64,000 bases of DNA from Spirogloea muscicola (taxonomy: Eukaryota; Streptophyta; Zygnematophyceae; Spirogloeales; Spirogloeaceae): positions 263,877 through 327,876 of the forward strand of contig WELB01000005.1 of assembly GCA_009602725.1 (NCBI GenBank), read 5' to 3'. The notes beneath the pieces were generated by a model that saw only the letters and a program-made list of their open reading frames with translations, did not search any database and was not told where the DNA came from. The translations under genes and the position numbers were made by a program. Shown here piece by piece: positions 1 through 11,699 of the stretch. Position 1 is the first letter of the stretch; each line of letters begins with the position of its first letter.

Positions 1-1243
1 GCTTGTTCAGTACTTATAGAGCTATTCCCTAGGTTTAAGCATACATGCTGACACGAATAGATGTGATTCATTCGCCTGCGATGTGGACGAGGACTTCTTA
101 GTTACTTACCTGCTGATCTAGCCTATCGGCGTCGCATGATAGTAGACGGATGGCATGAAACCATGACATCGCTGTCTACATTCTCGGGTCTGGCCTTTCA
201 CAGCAACCAAGTTCCATTGAAATCTCTATCTTTGATAGCGTCTACTACCAGCTTGTTCACCTTGCACCTTGCATTGGCACCTCGAGCAACCTCTGGCGCC
301 TATCTCGCACTTACTCGCACCCGTGCCAGCTGGCCCAACTGCCTACAGTGCCACCTCAGCAAGTACATCTGATTCTTTCAAAATGTCACCAGCAACATTT
401 CTTTCAGCCACTGTCCCATGACCACGATTGTGAACAATTCTGTTGAATGTCCTGGCTTTAACAGTAGTAAATGGTACGGACGTAGGGCATGGTCTTTACT
501 ATTCAACTGGTCTCAATGCCCTCACAATGACTAGGTCTACATCTACCCTGCCATTCAACTCAGTGCTTCTTGCAAGCAGGTGCACATCCATTCGCAATCC
601 GAAGCTGGGCCAGCAATAGCACTTCACATGAGTAGGGACTTGGCCACTTAGAGTGGCACTTGAAGCGTGCAAGTAATTTGTGGAAGAAACAAGTATGAGG
701 ATTATCTTGATAAGAATTTGTGCCATTGCTAGGACAAGCTGATATATTAAGTAGAAGCTGATATATGGCACAGCGGAATGCGTGGTACAGCTGCAGCAGG
801 CTTTGCTGCGCAAGAAAAATAAATAAATGAATATCTACACACGATGATGCAAAAGTCCATGCCCAGTGGCTGCGTTGACTTATTTGTCCTTGCAAGTGGT
901 ATTTGCTACTGGTACTCATCATACAACGATATGGAAGATATGAAGGTGAATAAAAGTTGCGGCAGTCCATCTATTACCAGTGTGATTTTCACCACCCTAA
1001 TGGGCAAGGTAATAAGGAATCAATCACATTCCGCCTGCAAAACGGGCAGCAAGTTGCAATCAGAAACGCGATGACAAGACAAGGTAAATGACAAGTAGCT
1101 GCGGCAGCAAGATTGGCTCCTCTATTCTTGCAACAGACTGCAACTGCAACTCAGCAAGGACGTGGCCCAACTTACAACATGCCACAATTTGAACCAAGGA
1201 ACAAAGCATAGAAGGTGGTTGAAATATAGAATGCAAAGCTCAC
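1..1243. other. No recognisable gene
   Basis: Short open frames exist on both strands, but none has a recognisable domain, biased codon use or a convincing splice pattern. The right part (about 1000-1243) may hold the last exon or 3' UTR of the minus-strand cysteine-module gene that follows, because its last visible exon ends at 1244 with a donor-like GTGAGC in phase 1. I could not identify the following exon. Confidence 0.4.
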
Positions 1244-3057
1244 GCTTCGGACGGTGGCCGCAGAGGCAGTAGCCAGGCTTGGCGGGGTTGCTGAACCACA
1301 CCCCGAACAGCCCCTGAGGATGTGCATGATGTGCACTGTCAGACCCTGGGCATGCTCACGTGTGAACAGTAGGATGACGGCCTTCAAGTATTCATGAAGA
1401 CAAGGAATTGACGGCAATAACCAAGTGAATGGCAATGTAGGAGAGCATTGACAATGCGCGCGCTGGCAGAAGTTATGACCTTGCTGGCGTTGACAATGCA
1501 ATTGCTGGCAATGGGGACAACTGCGCCGCCATCTGTGCGACAGGTTGGATTGCCGGGGCTGTTGTTGCTCACGGGAGCTGAGATTGGCGCTGCCAAAAAG
1601 AAGGGGAAAGTCAGGCACGGGCCTCCACGGGCTGTGAAGGATGTCCTGTAAGGGCTGTAAAGTTGCAATGAAGCTCTGAGTGGGAGCTGTGTGCAGCTTC
1701 AAATTGAGTGGTCAACTCTGATTGGAGACAATGCTTGAGGAGCACAGGTGCTTATAATGGCAGCAACTCACTGGGCTTCTGGCAGATGCACGTCCCCTTG
1801 CGCAAGGGGTTCAGCTTGTAATAACCATATGACTGCGGGAAATAGAGGCAAGTGTCAGGCTGTGCACTGAGTAACCCGCATTGTCTTGTTGGTCAGAGCA
1901 ATGAGGTTGGACGGGTGCTTGGTAGCAGTTTTGTTCTCCAAGTATGTTGCAGTCCAATCAGCCACTTAGTGTATCTGCGACTTGCGCCTATGTGCTTGCG
2001 GACACGCAGGCATCATCCATGACTCTAATGCAGTCACAATAAGCTCCAACTTACTACATGCGGGGCCATAGCAAGAACCCTCTTGGGCGAAGGAGCAGGA
2101 TAGACCTGGGGGCCAAGAGCACAGTTGCTGTACACAATGACAGTGAGGCCGTTGTATGTGCACGTGGGATTGCCAGGGCCTGCCCGCGGCTTCGTGGCAG
2201 GGGGGGCTGCAGACACACAACAGGATGCCGCGCTTACAACTCCCAGGCGAAGTCCACGACAGAAGGTGTCCCTACACCACATGTTGCACAGAGGTGACAT
2301 AGAGATGGGGTGTGTCGCTCACGCTTGGGAGCGACCTTGACACAGAGGCAGTGGCCGGGACTCTTGGGATTCACGACGTACACGCCAAAGGTCTGCACAG
2401 GACGTCCAGCCGAGAAAATTGTGGGGTTGCCACGACAACCTCATCACAACAAGCCAATCACCGTTAGGAGCAGACGACTGCAGATAGCATCCTAAGGGCT
2501 GCTGTTGTTGTCAAGGCAGTGCAAGATTCAGATGTCAGCGCCAGTGCTTGGCTGCTCTGAGCACCATGCGCTGCCGACCCTGTTCCAGAACTGCCGAGAG
2601 CCTCACCGACGCAGTGAGCTGGCAGTTGGAGGCGGGCGCAACGACAGCGCCGCGGGGCGTCACGCAGGTGGGGTTCCCGGGGGCCTTGGACGCCTTCGCT
2701 GGCGGCGGCGGCGATGCTGGGAGACGCCACCACAGGTAACGTCAGTGGGCTCGCAGCGGCCAGCCGAGTGCCACAAGCGACGCCGCCGGCAACGTCAGTG
2801 GTTTCGCGACGGCTAGCCGAATGCCACAAGCGACACCGCAGCTGCTGCTGGGGGGGCGAGCTCTCACGCTTGCGGCAGACGCAATTGCCGCCAGCCCCAA
2901 CGATATAGATGCCATAGTTCTGCACACCGGCGGCGTCAGCTGAGGCGTCAGAGCTCAAGGGGCGCTGGCGGCGGTAGAGCTCCAGGCTCCGAGCTGTAGC
3001 CGCCATGAACGCCGCCAGCCATGGCCTAGAGGCAGGCAGCGGCACGGCGGCGGCGGG

Positions 3058-3088
<31 letters not shown>

Positions 3089-3193
3089 TTAGACCTGGTT
3101 GAAGGGGGAGGAGGCGGTGGCGGCGGTGACGGCGCAGTTGCTGCCAACGGGCACGGCGTGCCCGCCCACGAGGCACGTCGGGTTGCCGGCGGC
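1244..3193 (-). CDS. Four-module Cys-repeat protein, probably extracellular (partial, 5' end in gap)
   Basis: Eight exons on the minus strand form four repeats of a two-exon module. Exon alpha carries PGNPTC, 11-13 residues, then SNC; exon beta carries YG(V/I)Y, often NP, then GxCxC. Alpha exons: 3095 to the gap, 2607-2716, 2106-2206, 1480-1589. Beta exons: 2868-2919, 2323-2392, 1772-1832, 1244-1313. Every alpha-beta intron is phase 0 and every beta-alpha intron is phase 1, so each module is a symmetrical phase 1-1 unit with four cysteines. That spacing and phase pattern is typical of shuffled extracellular domains, so a secreted or surface protein is inferred. I do not recognise the family and assign no function. 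The N-terminus lies in the assembly gap and the C-terminal exon was not found. Protein similarity with divergent DNA argues that the modules are translated. Confidence 0.7.
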
Positions 3194-3337
3194 NNNNNNN
3201 NNNNNNNNNNNNNNNNNNNNNNNNNNNNNNNNNNNNNNNNNNNNNNNNNNNNNNNNNNNNNNNNNNNNNNNNNNNNNNNNNNNNNNNNNNNNNNNNNNNN
3301 NNNNNNNNNNNNNNNNNNNNNNNNNNNNNNNNNNNNN
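3194..3337. other. Assembly gap (N run)
   Basis: A run of 144 N bases lies inside very GC-rich DNA with GCC/GGC trinucleotide repeats on its left. It interrupts the first visible alpha exon of the minus-strand Cys-module gene. Open frames spanning the Ns are artefacts. Confidence 0.98.
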
Positions 3338-3591
3338 GGGCGCCGCCCGACGGGCGCGTCGGGCGCAACGGGCCGGGGCGCGGGGACCGCATCACATCGC
3401 CACGTGGCGCCGGCGCCAAAGCGCGCGCCTTGACGGCTGCGGCCCCCCGCCCTGCGCTCGCTAGAAAGTGGCTCTCCCAATGTGGGCTACGGCTGTGAGC
3501 AGCCAGCCCGACAAGAGTCGACAAGGTTATACTAGACACAAGACGGTGCAACGGGAAACTCAGTAACCTGCCGCTGCTAAGCAGGCGTAGG

Positions 3592-4292
3592 TTGGAGAAA
3601 CTAGAGGGTTGGCATCTTCGTGGAGGCCGCTTACACTGTGGCGCTCGGGAATGCCAGCACCATGCCTCCGACCGTTGGGGCGGATGGCCGCCTCCACACC
3701 CGGCGCGCGCCGATCTCGTCGCCAGCGCGCTCGGCGGGGGGCCTCCGCTCATTGCCGACGTTGTCACGACTGACTGTGTTGATTCCAGGAGCGCCAAACG
3801 CTCGTCGGCAGAGGCGTCGGCGGGCTACGCAGTCCGCCTCGCGGCGGACGCGAAGGAACGGAAGAGCAAGCGCGGCCAGATTAACTGGTGGCTGGGAGAG
3901 GCCAGCCCAAAGGTCTGAAGGACAAGGTCTGAAGGAGTCGGAGTGCTAAGGACACGGAACGGAAATACTCGGACCCACCCGTGGGGAGACGAGTTTGTCC
4001 CGCTCGCCGTCGACGTACACGGCCGCCTTTTGGCACGAAATGGCTTGACCTGCTTCACCGCCTTGCGCGGCGTGCAGCGGCCCGCCGCCACGGGCAGCAG
4101 GGCGCGCAGCCTGGCTTCAATGTCGCCGGGTCTCTCGCTCAAGTCTTCTGGATGCGCTCGGCCATCTCTTTGCAGCCGTCCTTACTCGCGCGAGCAGGCC
4201 GTGCTATGGCCGCCGCCTCTGGGTCTCGGCGGAGTGCCTCTTTCCCTGCAGCGAGCTACTCAGACCTGATGTTGCTCACTCGTGGGTACTGA
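3592..4292 (+). mobile_element. Retroelement 3' fragment: endonuclease-like domain and C-terminal tail (broken)
   Basis: The upstream part reads, across a frame change near 3700, as an endonuclease-like block with a DLV, GGGPP and ADVV series. It aligns with the DIVG, GGGP and VDIV series of the longer copy at 39781-40629. The downstream part (3981-4292) reads through a tail containing FNVAGSLAQVF and AGRAMAAASG and ends SYSDLMLLTRGY-stop. The same tail occurs at 12 kb, 5 kb (minus) and 13 kb (minus). A block of about 85 nt near 3870-3955, itself a piece of the family's 3' UTR in reverse orientation, interrupts the frame where other copies read straight through (AKELKYSDHP at 33.85 kb). The copy is therefore dead. 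The family resembles retroelements ending in a Cys/His finger plus a PD-(D/E)xK-like nuclease; the reverse transcriptase is absent here. Confidence 0.6.
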
Positions 4293-4690
4293 GCTTCCCT
4301 CTGCATCGTCTATGTGTTTTGCAGTGTTTTGTAGTGTACTTCTTTTTCCGGCTCCTCTTTCTTTAGCTTTAGACATAGTCTATTCTTTTTTGGGCTGGCA
4401 AAGCCAGCCCCTCTTCTCCATGGGCGAGCACTTTCTTCTTTGCAGCGGTCCCTTGCCTTCGCGGTTCACTTGCGCGCAGGCCGCGCTTTGGCGGCGGCCT
4501 CCGGCTTCCGTCAGGGCGACGTCTTTCCGCCAGCTAGCTATTCAGACTTGCATCTTCTGACTAGATTTCACTGAGAGTCCCCTTTGCTGATGCCTTAGTC
4601 CTTCGCACTCCGGCTCCTTCAGACCTTGTCCATTCCTTTTGAGCTGGCTTCTCCCAGCCACCAGTCAATCTGGCCGCGCTTGCTACTGAA
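4293..4690 (+). mobile_element. Retroelement 3' UTR and second tail fragment
   Basis: After the stop codon come a T-rich stretch, the phrase CATAGTCTATTC and a stem-loop with arms GGGCTGGC and GCCAGCCC around 4398-4420. A second partial tail follows (GRALAAASG-like reading at about 4440-4560, ending near TTCTGACTAG). It is followed at 4600-4680 by another 3' UTR copy that begins with CCTTAGTCCTTCGCACTCCG. Two truncated 3' ends of the same family are thus stacked in the same orientation. Confidence 0.55.
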
Positions 4691-4789
4691 TGATCAATCC
4701 ACATGGTGACGTGTCAAACGAGAAAGACTCTTCCAGTAAGGGGCGATGAGCCGTCTCTTCCAGACCTTGGAAGAAAGACGCTTCCAGGA

Positions 4790-5290
4790 ACGGGCAGTGG
4801 CTGTGAGAACAAGTGGCTCTCCCAATGGGGGCAAAGAAAGAAAGTGCTCGCCCGCAGTGCTAGAGAGAGAGAAGAAGTGGCACTCCCAATGGGGGCAAGG
4901 GCTGTGAAAGGCCAGCCCGAAAAGAATTGACAAAGGTTCGAAGGGGCCGAATGATGGAGGGGCCAAAAAGCGCTAAGCAGCTACGAAGGGGCCTGAAGAT
5001 GCTGTGTCAGAACGGGGGAGCAGGGACCACTCAGTAGTTACGAGTGAGGAGCCTCAAATCCGGCAGACTAGCTGCCGGAAAATTATTCCCCTGCCTAAAG
5101 CCGGAGGCCGCAGCGAGAGCACGGCCAGCACGCAGATGCAAGGCGTGGGCCATGGACCGCTGAAGGGAGACTGACAATCGCATGCGGTATACCTGGGCCC
5201 ACGAGCCAGCGGCGTTGAAGTCAGCCGGCTCACCGCGCCTGCGGGACACAGCGCGCCGCGCAAGCCTGGCCAGCAGGTCGAGCCACTGGG
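4790..5290 (-). mobile_element. Retroelement tail and 3' UTR module, minus strand
   Basis: The minus strand reads the family tail at 5031-5249 (FNAAGSWAQVYRMRLSVSLQ, AGRALAAASGFRQG, ending LLTRNY-stop). Its 3' UTR follows in the same direction at about 4800-4960, with CAGCCC stem-loop arms and the phrases CTTTGTCAATTC and CCCCCATTGGGAG. It faces the plus-strand fragments to its left, giving a tail-to-tail arrangement. Only the 3' part of the element is present. Confidence 0.6.
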
Positions 5291-5299
5291 ACCGAGAGC

Positions 5300-5700
5300 C
5301 CCGTGCTTAGCCAGGGGGACGAACTCATCTGCAGCCGGGTGGTCGGCGTGTTTGGCCGCCTTGCTGCGAGCGGCGCCTTCGCCGCGGCGTGGCCAGCCCG
5401 CGAGGCAGTGCTAGGCCATGGTGGCTGAGAGGCCAGCCCAGTTGGAAGCGTCTTTCTTCTTGTTCAACAAGAGAAAGAACAGCGCTTCCAAATTGACTGG
5501 TGGCTGTGAGAGGCCAGCCCAAAGAAATAGACAAGGTCTTTAGGGGCCGGATGGCGTAAAAAGGCAAGACACTATGAGATAGAGCTGCTTCTTAAGAAGT
5601 AAGCTGTCAGCTTCCAATGGGGCGAGGGCTGTGAACACAGCTCATCCAAAGGGGGCTGTGAAAAGCCAGCCCTTTGGACCTTGAGATTCAAAAGGCTGCT
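5300..5700 (-). mobile_element. Degraded retroelement 3' UTR modules
   Basis: Several incomplete copies of the GGCTGTGAGAGGCCAGCCC module and of the adjoining AAGAAATAGACAAGG phrase occur at about 5410-5440, 5505-5550 and 5620-5680. No coding tail is recognisable except a poor stretch near 5330-5400. Confidence 0.45.
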
Positions 5701-6871
5701 TCTATGGAAGAGTTATTCTGTATATTTGCGCCCTCTAGTAAGAAAGAGCGAAGATACTTGGCCGGTCTTTCATAGCCGCCCTTGCTTAGAGCCTTTTATA
5801 TAAAAGGCATGACGAGGTCTAAGGAAATAGTACGTGTATTTAAAACGAACGAAGGCCAAATGGCCAAAATCTAAGGGGGATCTCTGCATATGGAGGGGAG
5901 CAACTTAGTAAGACAGAGTGCTGCCGAGGATTGTCACTCCCTTAACTCCTAGTGCACAGCGGCAAGCCGGAAAGTGACGGCGCTCCTAAGGAGGCCGTGG
6001 CTGTGACGAGTCAGCACCAGGACTTGGTATGTATGAGAATCATCCATGGACGAGCACACCAGAGCTATGTGAGTAGCCAGTGCAGTCCACAAGGAGAAAG
6101 CAAGAGGAGGGCGCAGGCCTACTGTAGCGGCCTGGCCGCATCTGTACACAGCAGTTTCAGCTCGCTTGTGGTAGGTGGGCAGTGTATACAGCCACCTAAC
6201 CAGCTACGACGATGTGGTGGAAGCAAGGCCTGTCTCGGCCATCATGCCACAATACCAACACCCCAACCGCCTAGTGTGGCCATCACAAGCTGTTGCTGCA
6301 ATGGCTCGGAGCCTCTCACCATCTTCACTTGTCCGAAAAGACATGATACTGTCGTTAGGTGCTTAACCGACACTTTCCTGTTGGCTTGTGGAGACATGTG
6401 ATATGCAGACATACATGGGTGGCTCATGACTCCGTCCGAAGGGGCTACTTCATTTAAAGCTCTGAAGTAGCCCCCTCTCCCCCCCCCCCGAAGAACGCCT
6501 ACTACAGGTGAAAGCTTGATCTCAAACACACAGGTACCTGGCTAGCATCTAAGGAGTTTAGATCCCACCAGGCTCACTATCTCAGCAGAAGTGATCTAGT
6601 CATGGCGACTGGAGCTTATTAGTTCTTCACTCTCCAGCGTAGAACAGTTTTACTTGCAGTGCATCAGCATACTGCGCTCATCTCAGTGCAATTTTTGGGT
6701 TCCACACATGGTGCTGACCCTTACTGCATGCTTCTCAATCCATAAGCCGGCCAGCCAAGACACTAACAAAGATCGAAGCACTTACTATAACCAGGGACTG
6801 CCTGAGGCATTGTTTGTGAATTCTAGAGGCTTATTCAAAGAATTTGCAGGGGTGATCAGAAAGTCGGGCAA
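5701..6871. other. Intergenic, no recognisable gene
   Basis: At 5835-5865 lies a short match to another 3' tail of the retroelement group (ACGAAGGCCAAATGGCC, also at 39.70 kb and, inverted, at 43.56 kb). The rest has only short open frames without recognisable motifs. The part next to 6872 is probably the 3' UTR of the minus-strand ABC transporter gene. Confidence 0.4.
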
Positions 6872-9800
6872 TTACGCTGTGACAGCTGTGGTTTTCTCAT
6901 TGTGGTTCACGTCTCCATCGAGGCTCTGCTGCTGATGCCACAGCTGCGCATATCGTCCATCTTGGTGCATCAGCTCATCGTGAGACCCCCTCTCCACAAC
7001 CTGCCCGTGCTCGAGCACCACAATCTGGGGCAGAGTGCAAGAAGAGATGCAAGCTCAGTAGCTTTCGGTGCCAAAGTCAGCAGGCTAAAGCATGGCCTAT
7101 TCGAGAAGTAATCTCCCGCACTTCCATTGGGTGTCACAAGCAGTAGAGACAATCAGCAGGTCCTGACAGAAGCTGTGTCTGTGCCACACTAGTCATCGCT
7201 ATACAAGAACCCTCAGTCTGCACCCTTGCCAACCTCGTCGCATTGCATGGCGGTAGTGAGCCGGTGCGCAACAAATATGGACGTGCGGTTCTGAGCCAGT
7301 GCCCGAAGAGCAGCCAGGATGTCAGCCTCAGTCGTGCTGTCCAGGGCGCTGGTGGCCTCGTCACACAGCAGGATGGCAGGGGACTTGAGGAAGGCACGGG
7401 CGAGCGCGACGCGCTGCTTCTCGCCACCGCTCAACTTGAGGCCCCTTTCGCCCACTTGTGTCCCATAACCCTCGGGGAAGCGCAGGATCGCTTCATGTAT
7501 GGCCGCCTGCTTGGCTGCGTCGTGCACCTGCCACAACTCATGGCTACATGAGTCTACATGAGGCTACATGGGGTTTTCTGTACTCATGAGAGGTCCAAGG
7601 GGCAGGCTTTCTATCTGCCTGTTGCAAGGAGGTCATCAGCAGATGGAGCATGCAAGCAGCATCGCTGGCGCCGTCATGCTCACCTCCTCCTCGGTTGCAG
7701 AAGGCCGACCATACTGAATGTTGTAAAAGATGGTGTCGTTGAAGAGCACCGTGTCCTGCGGTACAACCCCAATGGACGACCTGAGACTCTCCAAAGTCAC
7801 GTCCCTCGCATCTTGCCCGTCAACGATAACCTGCAAAGTTGGAGGCTGCTGTGAAAATCTCAACCTCAGCTACCACATTCCTTGACAAGCAACAACAAAT
7901 TGTGCACCAGAACCTGAGCAGGCACTGCCCACAGCAGTAAATTGTCAATTCAGTAATGCTCAAAAACAAAACTCAGGGCAGGATTTCCTTGCTTGATCCC
8001 GACTCACAGCGCCTGCTTCAGGGTCGAAGAAGCGGTAGAGCAGGCGCAGAATTGTGGATTTGCCGCTGCCGCTGGAGCCAACTATGGCCACGCTCTTGCC
8101 ACCGGGGACGGTGAGGTTGACTCCGTCCAGGATCGGCCTCTTGTGTAAGTAGCCGTACTTCACGTCCTTAAGTTCAATGGTGCCGCTCTGCAGCTGCAGC
8201 GGCTTTGCACCAGGCTTGTTGTAGACGCCTGGCTCTACCTGCAATGACGTGACCGCAGGCAAGTAACTATGTCAGGAACACGAGATGTTGAAGGAGTGAG
8301 GTCTCAAGTGATTCTCACTCTTGGCTTCTCGGCTAAATATTGGATTGCAGGTAAAGGCCTTAGTAGTGATCCTGATAACAGCCACAAACACAAGTGCCAC
8401 ATTACATAAGCCTCTCGGGTTTTTGTATGAAGAACTTGATAAGTAGTATAGTAAGTAAGTAGTAGTAGTATCCTGCCTCCAAAAGAGAGAACATGGCCTG
8501 CATGTCGATCAAGCTCTGCCGCGTCTCGCGGTACACGGAGCCGAGGAAGTTGAGGGGCAGCGAGAGCTGAAAGAGAAGCCCGTTGACCATGACCTGCAGC
8601 CGTGCCAGCGGCACTGATGAGACCAATCTTAATCAGTAAGCTCTGCTCAATAAATCTATTCTGAACAAGTCTATGCCTGCTCTGAAGAGCACGGCAAACA
8701 TAGAGCCTGGCGACATTTGCAGCTGTGCCAAGTTGCTTGCCTAGCCAACTCAGCCTCGTGCTCTGGGTGGCTTGCTTGTTTTGACTGGGGTTTGGCAGCA
8801 GTAGCAGGCAAGCACGAGCAAGCTTGTTCAGCCATCTGATAGAAGCCCTTACAACAGGTACTCATCTCTTTCCTTCTGCCCAGTGGTAATGGCCTACCAG
8901 ATCTCCAATGGACATGGTGCCGGCCACGATGCCGTTGGAGCACATGATCATTGCAGCGACGAGCGCGGAGCTGAAGATGGCATTTTGGCCAAAGTTGAGC
9001 AGCGAGAGGCTGGTCTGCGTCTTTAGGGATGCATCCTCATAATCTGCACAGTGGGCCAGACGTCAATCTGCATCCCCAGATCCACTCTATAGCACATGCT
9101 CAAGTGATGCTCTGCCACTTCCTGCGGCCATGTCACGACCTATCTTCATAGCGTGGGGTCTAGTAATAATCAGATCAAAGGTACAGACCTCTCAAGTACT
9201 TGTCATAGCGTTCAGCCTCGAGCGCCTCGTTGTTGAAGTACTTAACGGTCTCGTAGTTGATCAGCGAGTCGACGGCGCGGGAGCTCGCTGCATTGTCGGC
9301 CTGGTTCATCTGCTGCCGAAATTTGGTCCTCCACTGCATTGATGGTGCCAGGTAGTCCATATTGCAAGGTTTGATACAGACTTCTTGGCTACTAGCGTAG
9401 CAGTCACATACATGCAAGTTGCATCATACTTTTATCAAAAGAAAGATTTTGGTAATCTTCTGAGTCCGCAGGGACAAGCAAGCAGCAACCTCTCAATAAA
9501 AGTCGTCTTAAGTCTAGGCCCTAATGTTTGACCTTATATTCACCTGCGTAACCACGAGCGTAAAGGCAGTGTACGCAGCAACAGTGGCGGACGTGATGAG
9601 AGCAAACGGCGAGCCAAACTTCCAGGCGAGGATGCCGGCGACCAGAGTGATCTCCAGCACCGTCGGAACGACGTTGAAGACCATGGAAGAGAGGATGAAA
9701 TTGATGCCACGCGTACCGCGGTCAATTGTGCGGCTGAGCGCGCCAGTCTGCCTGCTCAGGTGGTAGCTGAGGTCCAGGTTGTGGAGGTGGAGGAAAACCT

Positions 9801-11653
9801 GCACATGCTCAGGCAGTGCCCGACTTAGAGATACCTAGTCATGACTAGGTACCTCTTCTAAGCACTAACTTAGACTTACTAGGCTTAAGGCCTGGGAAAT
9901 AGGCTGCCCAAACCCCAAGACCTAGGCTGGAGACGAACCAATTGCAATCCTGTATGCTGAGCCAACTTCTGTTGAGCCTCCCTGCGCGTGCCAGCTGCGG
10001 TTGGCGAGCTTCTTGGCAACCATGGGAATTTGAGAGACCTGCAATGCTTCTGCAGGTTCCAAGCGCACGTCCAAGACCACCTTGCAGCTGCTGGATCGAG
10101 CTTCTACTCCCCGCTACGAGCTACCCATATTGGCAGTTCGACCAGACTAAGAGATCTGCGGGCGCCCAGGATGGCCATGAGCCGTCTGGACTGGGATTAC
10201 ATGGAACTGGATGTAGCTAGATAATCTGCACCAAGCACTTTAAGGCCGGAGGTTTATCACAATTCTTTATCGGGCCCGGCCCACGACATGTTCACCTTCT
10301 TGGCGACCTGGCGGATGGTGCCCTGCGCGACCTTGGCGAAGATGGCATTGCGGAGCTCGTTGCAGGCAGCAGAGCCGGCGCGCGCGGCGCCATAGCCGAG
10401 GAGCAGCGCCGGCGGGCTGGACGCCGCCAGCCACAGGAGCGGGTGGCTGCTGGCAGCGGCGGCTGTCGCGCCCGCGGCGCCGACCGACGCCGATAGCGTG
10501 TCCACAACGTACTTGAAGAAAAAAGGCACCTGGATGTTGAGCACCTGGGGAGCGGCAACGACGACCAAGTATTTAATGGATATATACCTACAGATTATAA
10601 CCATGTAGTATAGAGTACGACCAAATATTCACAGGAAACATACCTACAGATGATAGCCATGTTGTGTACAGTTCAGCAGACCCTGTAGTGACTACTACTT
10701 GTGTAATACTATCTACAAATTTATCTATAATTGCCCTTCACGAAGTAGCTTGAGGTGCAAGCCCTTTTATGAGGTGTTCTGGCTGCAACAGTGGAAGCCC
10801 ACTTTCAAGTCCCACATCTTGTAAAGGAATCAGAGCCTTGTGGGATTGGCCGTTAGGCAAAGCCATAACCCACCTTGGACCCCACGAGCAGGCCGAGCGA
10901 TCCAGCGACGCGGCGCTGGAGCTCGGGATTGTCGCGCGGCCACAGGTAGGCCGACAGCGTGCGGAGGATGCGGATGTCCGCGCCAGGCTCGCCGTCCTCG
11001 CCGGCTGCCGCAGCCGGCCTCGCTGCCTTCTGCGGGGCCTGGCCGGCCTGTGTGGTCAGGCTAATAGAAAAAGTCAATGGACCTCATCTAAGCCTGCTAC
11101 TAAGAGAATCAAACTGATAATAGAAAACAATCAAGGCTAAGTCGGTCACAGTACAGGCGGGTCAGCTGGGCACCCATCAAATTGGTGCAAATCATCAACG
11201 AGGACCAAGCAGGGCCTGCTAAAGACCTTCACCTCTAAAATCCCTAAACCCCCAATCTCAAGATCCCGGTTCAAATCCTAGGCCCTTCACCGTCGCTCGC
11301 GGAAATACGGCCGCGCAGGCGGCCGAGACCTCGGCGGTGTCCTCACCGCGGGCTCAGGACGGCGCTGAGCAGCGGCAGCTGCTGCCGCTGGCGGCGGCTG
11401 CCCCGTCGACAGCTGCCGCCAGAAATTTGCCGGCGGCACCGCCGCCGCCGCCGCCGCCGTCGCCGCCGCCGCCGGCGAAGCATGCAACGGACGAAGGCGG
11501 CACCGGCCGCGCACGTCCTCCTCGGCGGCACTTGCTGGGCGGGGCAGCGGCCCCTCCCCACGCTGCCGATGCCAAGACCANGCCGCCGCCGCCGCGGCGG
11601 CGCACGGGGAGGGCGCGCAGGAAGCGCAGCGCGCGCGCAGATGGCGCAGCCAT
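6872..11653 (-). CDS. ATM3: Mitochondrial ABC half-transporter, ATM1/ATM3/ABCB7 family
   Basis: About eleven exons read in order on the minus strand. The start at 11653 gives a basic, Ala/Arg/Gly-rich leader, as expected for a mitochondrial presequence. Membrane-domain exons follow: [13 protein letters not shown] (10.5 kb), then [20 protein letters not shown] (9.7 kb), a hallmark of this family, then [20 protein letters not shown] (9.2 kb). The nucleotide-binding domain has Walker [10 protein letters not shown] (8.09 kb), a Q-loop in [12 protein letters not shown] (7.76 kb), signature LSGGEKQR (7.42 kb), Walker [13 protein letters not shown] (7.36 kb) and the H-loop in FVAHRLTT (7.25 kb). The last exon ends at the stop at 6872. 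Family members sit in the inner membrane and export a glutathione-linked sulfur/persulfide compound needed for cytosolic Fe-S protein and molybdenum-cofactor synthesis. All catalytic motifs look intact. The single N at 11581 lies in the leader, so its exact sequence is uncertain. Confidence 0.93.
11229..11260. promoter_or_regulatory. Telobox-like CCCTAAACCC tract in the first intron of the ABC transporter
   Basis: A short tract containing CCCTAAACCC lies just downstream of the GC-rich first exon. Plant teloboxes (AAACCCTAA) occur in 5' regions and first introns of housekeeping genes. A regulatory role here is inference only; similar tracts sit near the 5' ends of FAM91 and RPAC1. Confidence 0.3.
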
Positions 11654-11699
11654 GGCCGGGCGGCGAAGCTCTGGAGACTGCAGGCGATGGGAAGGCCCG

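Noticed and set aside
2464-3480. 338-codon minus-strand frame across the first gap
   Set aside because: It crosses N bases and is in the wrong frame relative to the conserved Cys modules, which are explained by spliced exons.
8310-8350. CTTGGCTTCTCGGCTAA, briefly considered as the start of a U2 snRNA gene
   Set aside because: Only a short resemblance; the following branch-binding region is absent and it lies in an intron of the ABC transporter.
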